NCBI GenBank assembly: GCA_963795715.1
Contig: CAWCIY010000002.1
Coordinates: forward strand, 1,736,001 to 1,800,000
Reading direction: 5' to 3'
DNA length: 64,000 nucleotides
Source: JAFEDN01 sp963795715
GTDB lineage: Bacteria; Pseudomonadota; Gammaproteobacteria; Coxiellales; Coxiellaceae
Below are positions 18,116 through 25,740 of the stretch, one piece after another. The position numbers and the translations under genes are program-made. Position 1 is the first letter of the stretch, and every line of letters starts with the position of its first letter. The notes under the pieces were generated by a model. That model worked only from the letters and a program-made list of their open reading frames with translations, ran no database searches and was not told where the DNA came from.

Positions 18116-19594
18116 CTAAGGTAAATATCTATTACGTAAGTGATTCAGAAAAAAATCTATAGATAAAGGTTGACCGGTAGCTTGAGCCATTAAATCAGAC
18201 ATCTCGATAGATCGGCCGCGACTATGGACATTTATGCGCAACCAGGTGACTAACTCTTCGAAATCACCTTTAGCTAAATTGTTAAGAATGTTGGGATGCG
18301 CCTTTTTAGCTGAATGGAATAACTGTGCGGCAATGATAGCCGCCATGGTATAAGCGGGGAAATAGCCAAATTCACCGTGTGCCCACTGGAAATCTTGCAT
18401 GACCCCATCACGATAATTATTTTTTGTGGATAAGCCGAAAAATTGCCGCATAGCCTCATCCCAAAGTTCGGGTAAGTCTTTACAAGTAATTTCACCGCTG
18501 ATTAATTTTTTTTCCAGCTCATAACGCAAAATAACATGCAACGGATAAGTGACCTCATCCGCATCTACTCTGATAAAGCCGGGTTGCACCGTAATGACTT
18601 GTTGATATAAATTGTCGGCTGAAAATGGCGGCATTCCGCCAAAAAATTCTCGGACTAAAGAAGAGAAAAACTGCATAAACTCTCGGCTTCGGCATGCTTG
18701 CATTTCCATGATTAAAGCCTGACCTTCATGAAGGCTCATATCTAGAACCTGCCCCACTGGTTGATGCCGCCATTCAGCAGGTAAATTTCTAATATACAAA
18801 GCATGACCGGTTTCATGACACACACCCATCGCACCATTCATAAACTCATTTTCAGAATAACGATTGGTAATACGTACATCTTCGGGAACACCACAACAAA
18901 AAGGGTGATGACTGTCATCAAGACGGCCATGATTAAAGTCAAAACCGATGGCGCGCATCAGTAGCAATGCCAATTGCTTCTGTTTTTCAATAGAGAAAAC
19001 ACCGGTAATAGCCAGAACGGTTTTTTGCTTCGCCATTACTTCTTGCATAAATACAGGAAGGAATTTTTTTAATTCTAGAAAAAAAGGGTCAATGATTGCC
19101 TGAGACAATCCCGGAGAATAATAACTAATTAAACTATCGTAAGGATCAAGCCCAAAAATATCTCCCCAAATATGGGCAATTTCCTTTACAACTTTAACAT
19201 TTTCTTCCAGAAGAGGTAAAAAATCGCGCCAATTATTTTCAGCCCGCAAAGTTCGCCAAGCATGTTCACAATGAACAAAAGCCAATCTAGAACGTTGTAT
19301 CAAATCTGCGGGTAGACAACTTGCTCGAAGATATAAGATCTCCATCCATTTTAAATTAGCTTGCTGCCAAGGTGAAGACAATTGCGCGTTTTTGGCTGCT
19401 TTTATCCAGGCTTTAACGTTATCATTAACCAATAGACCCTGTTCTACCTTATCCAAATAAGCCAAAGCCTGTGCCCGTGCTTGAGAGGCGCCGATAGGCA
19501 TCATCACCGCCTCATCCCAAAGACAAATTTTTTTGAGATCAGATAAGTATGACAATTCACGAAAAGTATCTTCCAAGTGCTGATAAGCTTTCAT
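18116..19594 (-). CDS. M32-family metallocarboxypeptidase (second tandem copy)
   Basis: 492 residues, the typical length for carboxypeptidase Taq. The zinc motif HETGH is in GVCHETGHALY, with the downstream Glu-containing region LHEGQALIMEMQ. Other family blocks are LWDEAVMMP at the start and HPFCCGVPEDVRITNRY. It is closely related over its full length to the gene immediately upstream, and starts one base after that gene's stop. A cytosolic peptidase removing C-terminal residues. Confidence 0.93.
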   Translation of the reverse strand: MKAYQHLEDTFRELSYLSDLKKICLWDEAVMMPIGASQARAQALAYLDKVEQGLLVNDNVKAWIKAAKNAQLSSPWQQANLKWMEILYLRASCLPADLIQRSRLAFVHCEHAWRTLRAENNWRDFLPLLEENVKVVKEIAHIWGDIFGLDPYDSLISYYSPGLSQAIIDPFFLELKKFLPVFMQEVMAKQKTVLAITGVFSIEKQKQLALLLMRAIGFDFNHGRLDDSHHPFCCGVPEDVRITNRYSENEFMNGAMGVCHETGHALYIRNLPAEWRHQPVGQVLDMSLHEGQALIMEMQACRSREFMQFFSSLVREFFGGMPPFSADNLYQQVITVQPGFIRVDADEVTYPLHVILRYELEKKLISGEITCKDLPELWDEAMRQFFGLSTKNNYRDGVMQDFQWAHGEFGYFPAYTMAAIIAAQLFHSAKKAHPNILNNLAKGDFEELVTWLRINVHSRGRSIEMSDLMAQATGQPLSIDFFLNHLRNRYLP

Positions 19595-19595
19595 T

Positions 19596-21071
19596 TTAAA
19601 CCAGATATCGATTCCGTAAATGATCTAAAAAAAATTCTACCGATAAAGGCTGACCGGTAGCCTGAGTAATTAAATCAGACATGGAAAGAGATCGGCCACG
19701 GCTGTGGATATGAGTTTGTAACCAGCTCACTAATTTTTTAAAATCTCCTTGTGACAAATCCTCAGGTATTTCCGGATTAGCTTTTTTTGCAGATTGAAAT
19801 AATTGTGCTGCTATAATAGCGCCAATGGTATACGCTGGAAAATATCCAAATGCACCACTTGGCCAATGCACATCCTGCATAACACCATTACGATAATCAT
19901 CGCGCGTGGATAATCCCAAAAACTGCTGCATGGATTGATCCCATAATTCAGGCAAATCTGCACAAGTAATTTCATCTCGTATCAATTTTTTTTCTAGTTC
20001 GTAACGTAGAATCACATGAAGCGGATAGCATACTTCGTCCGCATCTACCCGAATTAAACCAGGTTGTACCGTAATATTTTGTTGATATAAATTTTCCGCA
20101 GAGAATTTCGGCAATTTGCCAAAATATTCTTGAATTAAAGTGGAAAAAAATTGGATAAATTCGCGGCTACGGCAAGCTTGCATTTCGATTAATAAGGATT
20201 GGCTTTCATGCACCGCCATCCCCAATGCATGGCCAACGGGTTGATCCAGCCAATCCGCCGGTAAGTTAAGTTCATATAAAGCGTGGCCGGTTTCATGACA
20301 AACACCCATTAAAGCAGATACAAATTCTTGTTCGGTATAACGAGTAGTCATACGCACGTCTTGAGAAACTCCACCGCAAAATGGATGATGACTCACATCT
20401 AAACGGCCGTGATTAAAATCAAAACCAATTGCGTGCATGAGTTGTATGCCGATTTGCCGTTGTTTTTCTATGGGAAAATGACCGGCAATGGAATGGGCTT
20501 TACCTTGTTTAGACATGACTTTTTGAATAAAATCAGGAAGTGCTTCAGTTAATTGCTTAAAAATAGGTTCAATAATCGCTTGAGACAAACCAGGAGAAAA
20601 TTGATCGATCAAACTATCATAAGGATCCATTTTCAATGCTTTTGCTTTAATGTGAGCTATCTCTTTTATGAATTGAACATTTTCATCTAACAAAGGGAGA
20701 AAATCACGCCAATTATTTTCGGCACGAAAAACTCGCCACGCTTGTTCGCAACGAATAAAAGCCAATCTAGAACGTTGTACCAATTCTGTGGGAAGACAAC
20801 TGGAGCGCACATATAAATTTTCCATCCACTTCAAATTGGCGGACTGCCAAAGAGATAATGAAGCATTTTTGGCTTCACCCAGCCACTCTTTTATTTGAGG
20901 GTGCACTAGCAATTCGTGTTTCAACGCCTCCAGATCAGCAAGCGCTTCAGCCCGAGCTCGCGCGCCGCCGGGGGGCATCATTACCGCCTCATCCCAATTA
21001 CAAATGGCGCTGACATGATCCAAATGCGCTAATCTGCGAAATGCTTTTTCCAGATTTTCATAAGCTTTCAT
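19596..21071 (-). CDS. M32-family metallocarboxypeptidase (first tandem copy)
   Basis: 491 residues from the ATG at 21071, which has GGAGG at 21076-21080; a GTG further upstream is less likely. Motifs are NWDEAVMMPPGG, HPFCGGVSQDVRMTTRY, GVCHETGHALYE (zinc) and VHESQSLLIEMQACRSREF. It is a tandem paralogue of the downstream copy, from a local duplication. A palindromic element lies just upstream. Confidence 0.93.
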   Translation of the reverse strand: MKAYENLEKAFRRLAHLDHVSAICNWDEAVMMPPGGARARAEALADLEALKHELLVHPQIKEWLGEAKNASLSLWQSANLKWMENLYVRSSCLPTELVQRSRLAFIRCEQAWRVFRAENNWRDFLPLLDENVQFIKEIAHIKAKALKMDPYDSLIDQFSPGLSQAIIEPIFKQLTEALPDFIQKVMSKQGKAHSIAGHFPIEKQRQIGIQLMHAIGFDFNHGRLDVSHHPFCGGVSQDVRMTTRYTEQEFVSALMGVCHETGHALYELNLPADWLDQPVGHALGMAVHESQSLLIEMQACRSREFIQFFSTLIQEYFGKLPKFSAENLYQQNITVQPGLIRVDADEVCYPLHVILRYELEKKLIRDEITCADLPELWDQSMQQFLGLSTRDDYRNGVMQDVHWPSGAFGYFPAYTIGAIIAAQLFQSAKKANPEIPEDLSQGDFKKLVSWLQTHIHSRGRSLSMSDLITQATGQPLSVEFFLDHLRNRYLV

Positions 21072-21081
21072 TTTTCCTCCA

Positions 21082-21234
21082 GGGAACGTGTACAAAATAA
21101 CTCCGACAAAGAGCGCCCAGCAAGAAAAGCGCGCGCATAGTCATTCTATGTAAGCGTTTTTCTTGGAAATAAAACCGGCAAAGATAAGCCCAAGAGGGGA
21201 TGCTCTTTGCCGGAGTTATTTCGTACACGTTCCC
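21082..21234. repeat. Composite palindromic element (MITE-like) overlapping the end of prs
   Basis: A ~33-bp inverted repeat with few mismatches has outer ends GGGAACGTGTAC / GTACACGTTCCC and continues inward through AATAACTCCG. Inside is a second hairpin (CAAGAAAA...CATAG, loop TCATT, CTATG...TTTTCTTG). The right arm encodes the last residues (GTCTK) and stop codon of prs. No clear target duplication is visible. Confidence 0.75.
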
Positions 21235-22106
21235 AAAATTGCTTGTACCAATAATTGGCTGACATCAATCAAATTACTTTGATGCGCTACGGTGTTACAA
21301 GTTATAATTTTTCCTATTCCTGAGCGCAGAAGGCTTTCATAAGCATTTTCAACAAATAGACCATGAACAGCAACACATATCGGAGGATGCGGATTTTTAT
21401 CTAACAATTGCGCCACCGTGTTCAACAAGGTTTTTCCAGTAGAAATGATATCATCTATCAGAACCGGCACATAGTTTTTAAAAGCAGACAGATCAGGCAC
21501 TTCAATTTCTACCGTCCGGTCTCCGTGACGTATCTTTTGTAAAACCATATAAGGCACTTGGATTCTTTCCGCCGCAGGAGCAACCCATTGTTCACTTTCA
21601 GCATCGGGGCCAATAATTAATGGGTTTTCAATATGCTGATGAATCCACGCCACAATTAAATCAGTGGCATGTAAAGCCTTGGCTGGGATAGTATATATTT
21701 CGCTTAACGAATGATGCCGATGCAAATGCGGATCTATAGTGATTAACCAAGCAAAATAATGAGAAAGCAATTCAGCAAAATAATTCGAAGTAACCCCTTC
21801 CCCCATTTGAAAACGAGTGTCTTGGCGCATGTAGGGTAAATATGGAGCTACCAAGCCGATCGAATTTGCTCCTAAACTCTTGAGCGTTTGTACCAGAAAA
21901 ATCAGGGGTAATATTTTGTCATCAGGATAAGTCAATTCAGCAACAATAATCACTTCCTTATTTTTAACAGGAGTTTCCACCCGGATATAAGTTTCTCCGT
22001 CTGGAAATCTACGGCAAACAAATTCGCCTATTTCACTCGCCGGCAAAGCCGAGCACAAATTAGCCGTTAAATTTTGCGAAGCAAATAAGTCCAATAATAT
22101 CGCCAC
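21216..22106 (-). CDS. prs: Ribose-phosphate pyrophosphokinase (non-canonical type)
   Basis: Makes PRPP from ribose-5-phosphate and ATP for nucleotide, His and Trp synthesis. 296 residues, shorter than the ~315-residue classical bacterial enzyme. It has RRFPDGETYIRV, the DPHLHRHH metal region and the PRPP-binding loop VLIDDIISTGKTL. The start is GTG 22106 with AAAGGA upstream. It follows ispA by 12 bases on the same strand. The last five codons and the stop lie in a palindromic repeat, so the natural C-terminus may have been replaced by the insertion. Confidence 0.88.
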   Translation of the reverse strand: MAILLDLFASQNLTANLCSALPASEIGEFVCRRFPDGETYIRVETPVKNKEVIIVAELTYPDDKILPLIFLVQTLKSLGANSIGLVAPYLPYMRQDTRFQMGEGVTSNYFAELLSHYFAWLITIDPHLHRHHSLSEIYTIPAKALHATDLIVAWIHQHIENPLIIGPDAESEQWVAPAAERIQVPYMVLQKIRHGDRTVEIEVPDLSAFKNYVPVLIDDIISTGKTLLNTVAQLLDKNPHPPICVAVHGLFVENAYESLLRSGIGKIITCNTVAHQSNLIDVSQLLVQAILGTCTK

Positions 22107-22118
22107 AATGACATCCTT

Positions 22119-23015
22119 TCAAGATTGGCGGTCGCGAAGCAATAACCAGATTTGTTGTAAAGCAGCCGTATTGATAGACAAATTGGATAAAATCTCGGAG
22201 GCTTGCAAATACAACGATTGCAAATGTTGTTTGGAATCAGCAATACCTAACAAACTAGGATAAGTCGATTTATTGAGTGCTTCGTCTGCTCCGGCGCGTT
22301 TGCCCAAAACTTCGGTGGTGCTTTCCACGTCAAGTAAATCATCCTGCACTTGAAAAGCCAAACCAATGATAGCGGCGAATTGATCTAATTGAGCTAACAG
22401 TGTAACGTCAGGACATCCGGCAGCCAAAGCACCCAGACGAACGCTGGCTCGGATCAACGCCCCGGTTTTCAAACGGTGTAAATTTTCTAATTCAGATAAA
22501 GAGATTTTTTTATCTTCCGCTGCAATATCCAGCATTTGTCCTCCAACCATGCCGGCCGCGCCTGCCGCTTCAGCCAAAGTACGAACCGCCTCTAACCGGC
22601 TTTGATTAGACCAAGGCTGATCATGGCTAATCAAAACAGTAAAGGCCAAAGTCGCTAAAGCATCGCCCACCAGAATTGCTGTGGCTTCATCAAAAGCTTT
22701 ATGGCAAGTAGGGCGTCCACGCCGCAAATCATCGTCGTCCATAGCAGGTAAATCATCATGAACCAGTGAATAACAATGAATTAACTCCACAGCAGCAGCA
22801 GCGGGATCAAGCGAAGCCAAATCCACTCCAAACCCCACACCGGTGGCGTACACCAACAACGGGCGTAACCGTTTGCCCCCGCCCAAAACTGCATAACACA
22901 TGGCGTCAAGCAATTTTTTGGGGGTTTGCAGCGAATTCAGATAATTTTGCATATAACTTTCAAGACGTTGCTGGCAGGCGCGGATGTCAATGGCTGGAGA
23001 TTGCTTAGTCTTCAT
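22119..23015 (-). CDS. ispA: Farnesyl diphosphate synthase (polyprenyl synthetase)
   Basis: Condenses IPP with DMAPP/GPP to farnesyl diphosphate for quinone and cell-wall lipid synthesis. 298 residues, IspA length. The first aspartate-rich motif is DDLPAMDDDDLRRG, the second is FQVQDDLLDV, and GGGKRLRPLLVY lies near the N-terminus. It overlaps xseB by 11 bases, the classic xseB-ispA arrangement; dxs is not in this window. Confidence 0.95.
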   Translation of the reverse strand: MKTKQSPAIDIRACQQRLESYMQNYLNSLQTPKKLLDAMCYAVLGGGKRLRPLLVYATGVGFGVDLASLDPAAAAVELIHCYSLVHDDLPAMDDDDLRRGRPTCHKAFDEATAILVGDALATLAFTVLISHDQPWSNQSRLEAVRTLAEAAGAAGMVGGQMLDIAAEDKKISLSELENLHRLKTGALIRASVRLGALAAGCPDVTLLAQLDQFAAIIGLAFQVQDDLLDVESTTEVLGKRAGADEALNKSTYPSLLGIADSKQHLQSLYLQASEILSNLSINTAALQQIWLLLRDRQS

Positions 23016-23235
23016 GGGTCTTATAAGGCTCTAGCTTTTGTTGTTCGGTTAAAATTTTCACCTTTTGTTCAGCGGTGGTTAATTCTTGCTGACAACGGCG
23101 GATTAGGCTCACCCCGCGTTCAAAATATTGTAATGAATCCTGCAAAGACAAGCCGCCATGCTCCATTTTTTCCACCAATTCGTGCAATTCGGTGAGCGTT
23201 TGTTCAAAATTAAGTTGTGGCTCTTGGTTTTCCAT
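23005..23235 (-). CDS. xseB: Exodeoxyribonuclease VII small subunit
   Basis: 76 residues from ATG 23235 (MENQEPQLNFEQTLTELHELV), with the XseB signature GGLSLQDSLQYFERGVSLIRRC. Small subunit of the ssDNA exonuclease ExoVII. The longer open frame upstream runs into repetitive DNA and is not coding. It overlaps ispA. Confidence 0.93.
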   Translation of the reverse strand: MENQEPQLNFEQTLTELHELVEKMEHGGLSLQDSLQYFERGVSLIRRCQQELTTAEQKVKILTEQQKLEPYKTHED

Positions 23236-23283
23236 GCGCGCTACAATAGCACAGTTGCAGCCTGCTACGCCAGCCAGCAGTCT

Positions 23284-23417
23284 CCACCCAGCAGTTCCCA
23301 CGCTAGCGTGGGAACTGCTGGGTGGCGGTTGTTTATTATCCTTAGCCCCAGCAAAGCTGGGGCTAAGGAATGAAGGGAGAGTTCGCTCCGCTCTACTCCC
23401 CCTTGCGAACCCCCATC
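23284..23417 (-). repeat. Three-hairpin dispersed repeat, copy 1
   Basis: Contains a perfect 42-nt palindrome (23284-23325, 21-bp arms, core CACGCTAGCGTG), a 29-nt hairpin (23340-23368, arms CCTTAGCCCCAGC / GCTGGGGCTAAGG), the spacer GAATGAAGGG, and a weaker third hairpin ending before AACCCCCATC. The same order of hairpins and spacers recurs at 39.3-39.8 and 46.7 kb. It fills most of the 324-base gene-free stretch upstream of xseB together with the 88-bp element. Confidence 0.7.
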
Positions 23418-23431
23418 AGGAAAGGTAATGG

Positions 23432-23519
23432 CATGGCAATCGCATTGAACTAGAACGTACGCAAAACGTTCAATCTGAGGCAAAAGTGGACGTTAGTTGG
23501 TTTCAATGCGTTTGCCATG
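23432..23519. mobile_element. 88-bp MITE sharing the ends of the adjacent ISAs1-family element
   Basis: Bounded by CATGGCAATCGCATTGAA and TTCAATGCGTTTGCCATG (18-bp inverted repeats, one mismatch) and flanked by a perfect 10-bp direct repeat, AAGGTAATGG, at 23422-23431 and 23520-23529. The ends and duplication length match the full element 40 bases away, so it is a non-autonomous derivative. Confidence 0.85.
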
Positions 23520-23559
23520 AAGGTAATGGAAATTGCTGTTACGAGGCCCACAACACAGG

Positions 23560-25056
23560 CATGGCAATCGCATTGAAACAAACCTTGAAAAAAATTCTTT
23601 AATATCCTGTGCCGAAATAATTTTATCCGAGGTAATAACTGAAAGAGTCTGATTGTAAGTAGTTTTTTCTGATATGAATATGCTGAATAGGTAGAGAAGT
23701 CCACCCTTTAAAAATTCACTACTCGCTGACTACAAAGTAACGGTCAGGGGTTCAAGAATACACTTCGAAGTTTGTTGAATTTTTATTTAAAACGTTGATC
23801 AGCTGTGAGCACTTTGAGTAAATATTGGTGATCCCACCCAGCGGTTTTGCGACGACAGCTGATGCCATGTTGATGAGTTGATTCTTGTTTAAGAAGATTC
23901 AGTGCTATCCGTCTCACCAGCGCTAAATTTTCAGCGGAATGCCCAATACGAGATTGATTCAAGTCTTCGCGGAAACTCACGTCTAGAGACCAGTGTAAGT
24001 CTACTTCGATTTGCCAATGTTGACGAACCGCTTTCACAAAAGTATTGATCTGCTCGTAGTTTAAACTGGTGACAAAATAGCGGGTGGAATATTCCACTTG
24101 ATTATTGGTAGTTCGGGTAATATCCACTTTCCCTATCCCTTTTAAACCCGGAAATCGGACGCTAAAACCCGCTTCTTTCCGGGCAGATATCAATGTATAG
24201 CGCCGTGTTTCGATTCGGCCATGGTTGTGAAGTTTCTCTACTTTACGTAAGTGTAACATATTTTTATATTTCTTTTCTCCACCTTCGGCTAAAGCAAAAA
24301 TGGCACAGACGGCTTGATACAACGTCGGCTGATTTTCCTTGAGTGAAAGAACATAATTCGCTCCCTGCCTAATAATCTGTCTGGCAATTTTGGTCTGACA
24401 ACCCATCGCATCAATGGTGACGGTAGCCCCTGTGACATCAATCATTTCCAGTACTTGGGGGATGGCGGTAATTTCATTGGATTTGGCAGCGGTTTTGACT
24501 TGCGCTAACATCATCCGATTTCGAGTAGCCCAGGCACTGACCAGGTGAATGGCGGGATGTCCCTGCCTTTTATTTCCGGACCCTCTCACTGTTTTACCAT
24601 CCAGGGCAATGATTTCCTGCTTTAAATCAATGCTTAAAGAGGCTATCCATTGGGCAAAACCTCTCTCAAAGGCCACCGGGTCCAAGCGAGCAAATACATG
24701 AGCGAATGTATCCGGCGAGGGAATCCCACTCGGTAATTCCAAAAATGTTTTTAACCAGGATTCTTTCGCTAAACCAAATTTATAAATTTCTACCCAATTG
24801 TCAGCCCCACAGATCGTGGCGAGAACAGTGATCACTAAAATGTCAGTCAGATTGTATTTAAAATTACGATGGGACTTTAATCGAGGGTCTTTGAGATCTG
24901 AAAAATGTTCGAGAAAAGTATTTTCCAATTTCATCAGGCACTCCTTTCCTAGTATAAAACTCACTATTTTATAAAGAAAAAAGACTGATAAATCAAGAGA
25001 TAGAAAGACTTCTAAATTTGAAATAGGGAGAAGAGAAATTCAATGCGATTGCCATG
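23560..25056 (-). mobile_element. Complete ISAs1-family insertion sequence
   Basis: 1497 bp with perfect 18-bp terminal inverted repeats (CATGGCAATCGCATTGAA at 23560, its complement ending at 25056). A perfect 10-bp target duplication, ACAACACAGG, flanks it at 23550-23559 and 25057-25066. The length, end length and 8-10-bp duplication fit the ISAs1 family. Intact ends, duplication and transposase suggest a recent insertion. Confidence 0.9.
23783..24934 (-). CDS. ISAs1-family transposase
   Basis: 383 residues from ATG 24934 (AGGAG at 24941-24945). It has the family N-terminus (HFSDLKDPR), the DDE-type core IIALDGKTVRGS and VTIDAMGCQTKIA, and the C-terminal RHHWQIEV-like block (RQHWQIEVDLHWSLDVSF). 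Full length with no frameshift, so probably active. It lies inside the insertion sequence described separately. Confidence 0.93.
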   Translation of the reverse strand: MKLENTFLEHFSDLKDPRLKSHRNFKYNLTDILVITVLATICGADNWVEIYKFGLAKESWLKTFLELPSGIPSPDTFAHVFARLDPVAFERGFAQWIASLSIDLKQEIIALDGKTVRGSGNKRQGHPAIHLVSAWATRNRMMLAQVKTAAKSNEITAIPQVLEMIDVTGATVTIDAMGCQTKIARQIIRQGANYVLSLKENQPTLYQAVCAIFALAEGGEKKYKNMLHLRKVEKLHNHGRIETRRYTLISARKEAGFSVRFPGLKGIGKVDITRTTNNQVEYSTRYFVTSLNYEQINTFVKAVRQHWQIEVDLHWSLDVSFREDLNQSRIGHSAENLALVRRIALNLLKQESTHQHGISCRRKTAGWDHQYLLKVLTADQRFK

Positions 25057-25066
25057 ACAACACAGG

Positions 25067-25740
25067 TCAGCCGTTGGGCTGATCCTGCGCATGGCGCCTC
25101 GGCTTAAGTTTTACATTCTACCCTTGGCATTTCCTTTGCCTCAGATTCCTAAGTAAACAATGGCGACGAATGGGCTGGTCCAATTGCGGGTAAACAATGA
25201 AAAAGCCAGGTCACAGACATCACGCTTGATAAGGCCAAGCAAAAGTCGTTCATTCGCCGCAAACGCTTGCAGCATCCGAAGTTTGAAGAAAACGCAAGAA
25301 TGTATATAATGCCGATAGCCATGGTATCTACCTTTTATAGGTACTCGTGGTCAGTGCCCATCCAATGTCGGTCATTGGATGGTGCACGCTTATTCTAATC
25401 AACTTGTTTTCATAAAACAACTCTAATCAGTCTGTATTTGCATCAGAATATTTCTATTTGGAAAAAGTAGTGTCAGATACGATTACATGAGGTTTTTTAA
25501 ATCCAAAAAAATAAGTAAAATTTTGATTCGCATCAATCCAAAATTAATACAAAATTAGTAAGATTAATTTTTTTTACTTCATAAAAATCTTTTCTTACTT
25601 GCATAAATCATCTCGCATTAATTTAGTATTTACGCAGTCAGTATTAAAACATTAGCTTGCTAGGCGCTCAAGATTATGATATTTTTTTCATCAGAAAATT
25701 TTAGGAAAAATTTGCCCAAATAAAGGAAAAGGATTCATAT
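25067..25740. other. 674-base stretch without a confident gene
   Basis: From the right end of the insertion sequence to the TIR-kinase gene. The first ~330 bases have coding-like composition. A 44-codon minus-strand frame (25141-25275) lacks a ribosome binding site and looks like a remnant. A hairpin, GTGC-CCATCCAATG...CATTGGATGG-TGCAC, sits at about 25354-25387. The last 350 bases are very AT-rich and probably hold the promoter of the downstream gene. Confidence 0.4.

Noticed and set aside
23236..23301. N-terminal extension of xseB
   Set aside because: Runs into hairpin repeat DNA; normal XseB length and start are obtained from 23235.
25141..25275. 44-codon minus-strand frame beside the insertion sequence
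   Set aside because: No ribosome binding site, and the flanking frame is broken; at best a remnant.
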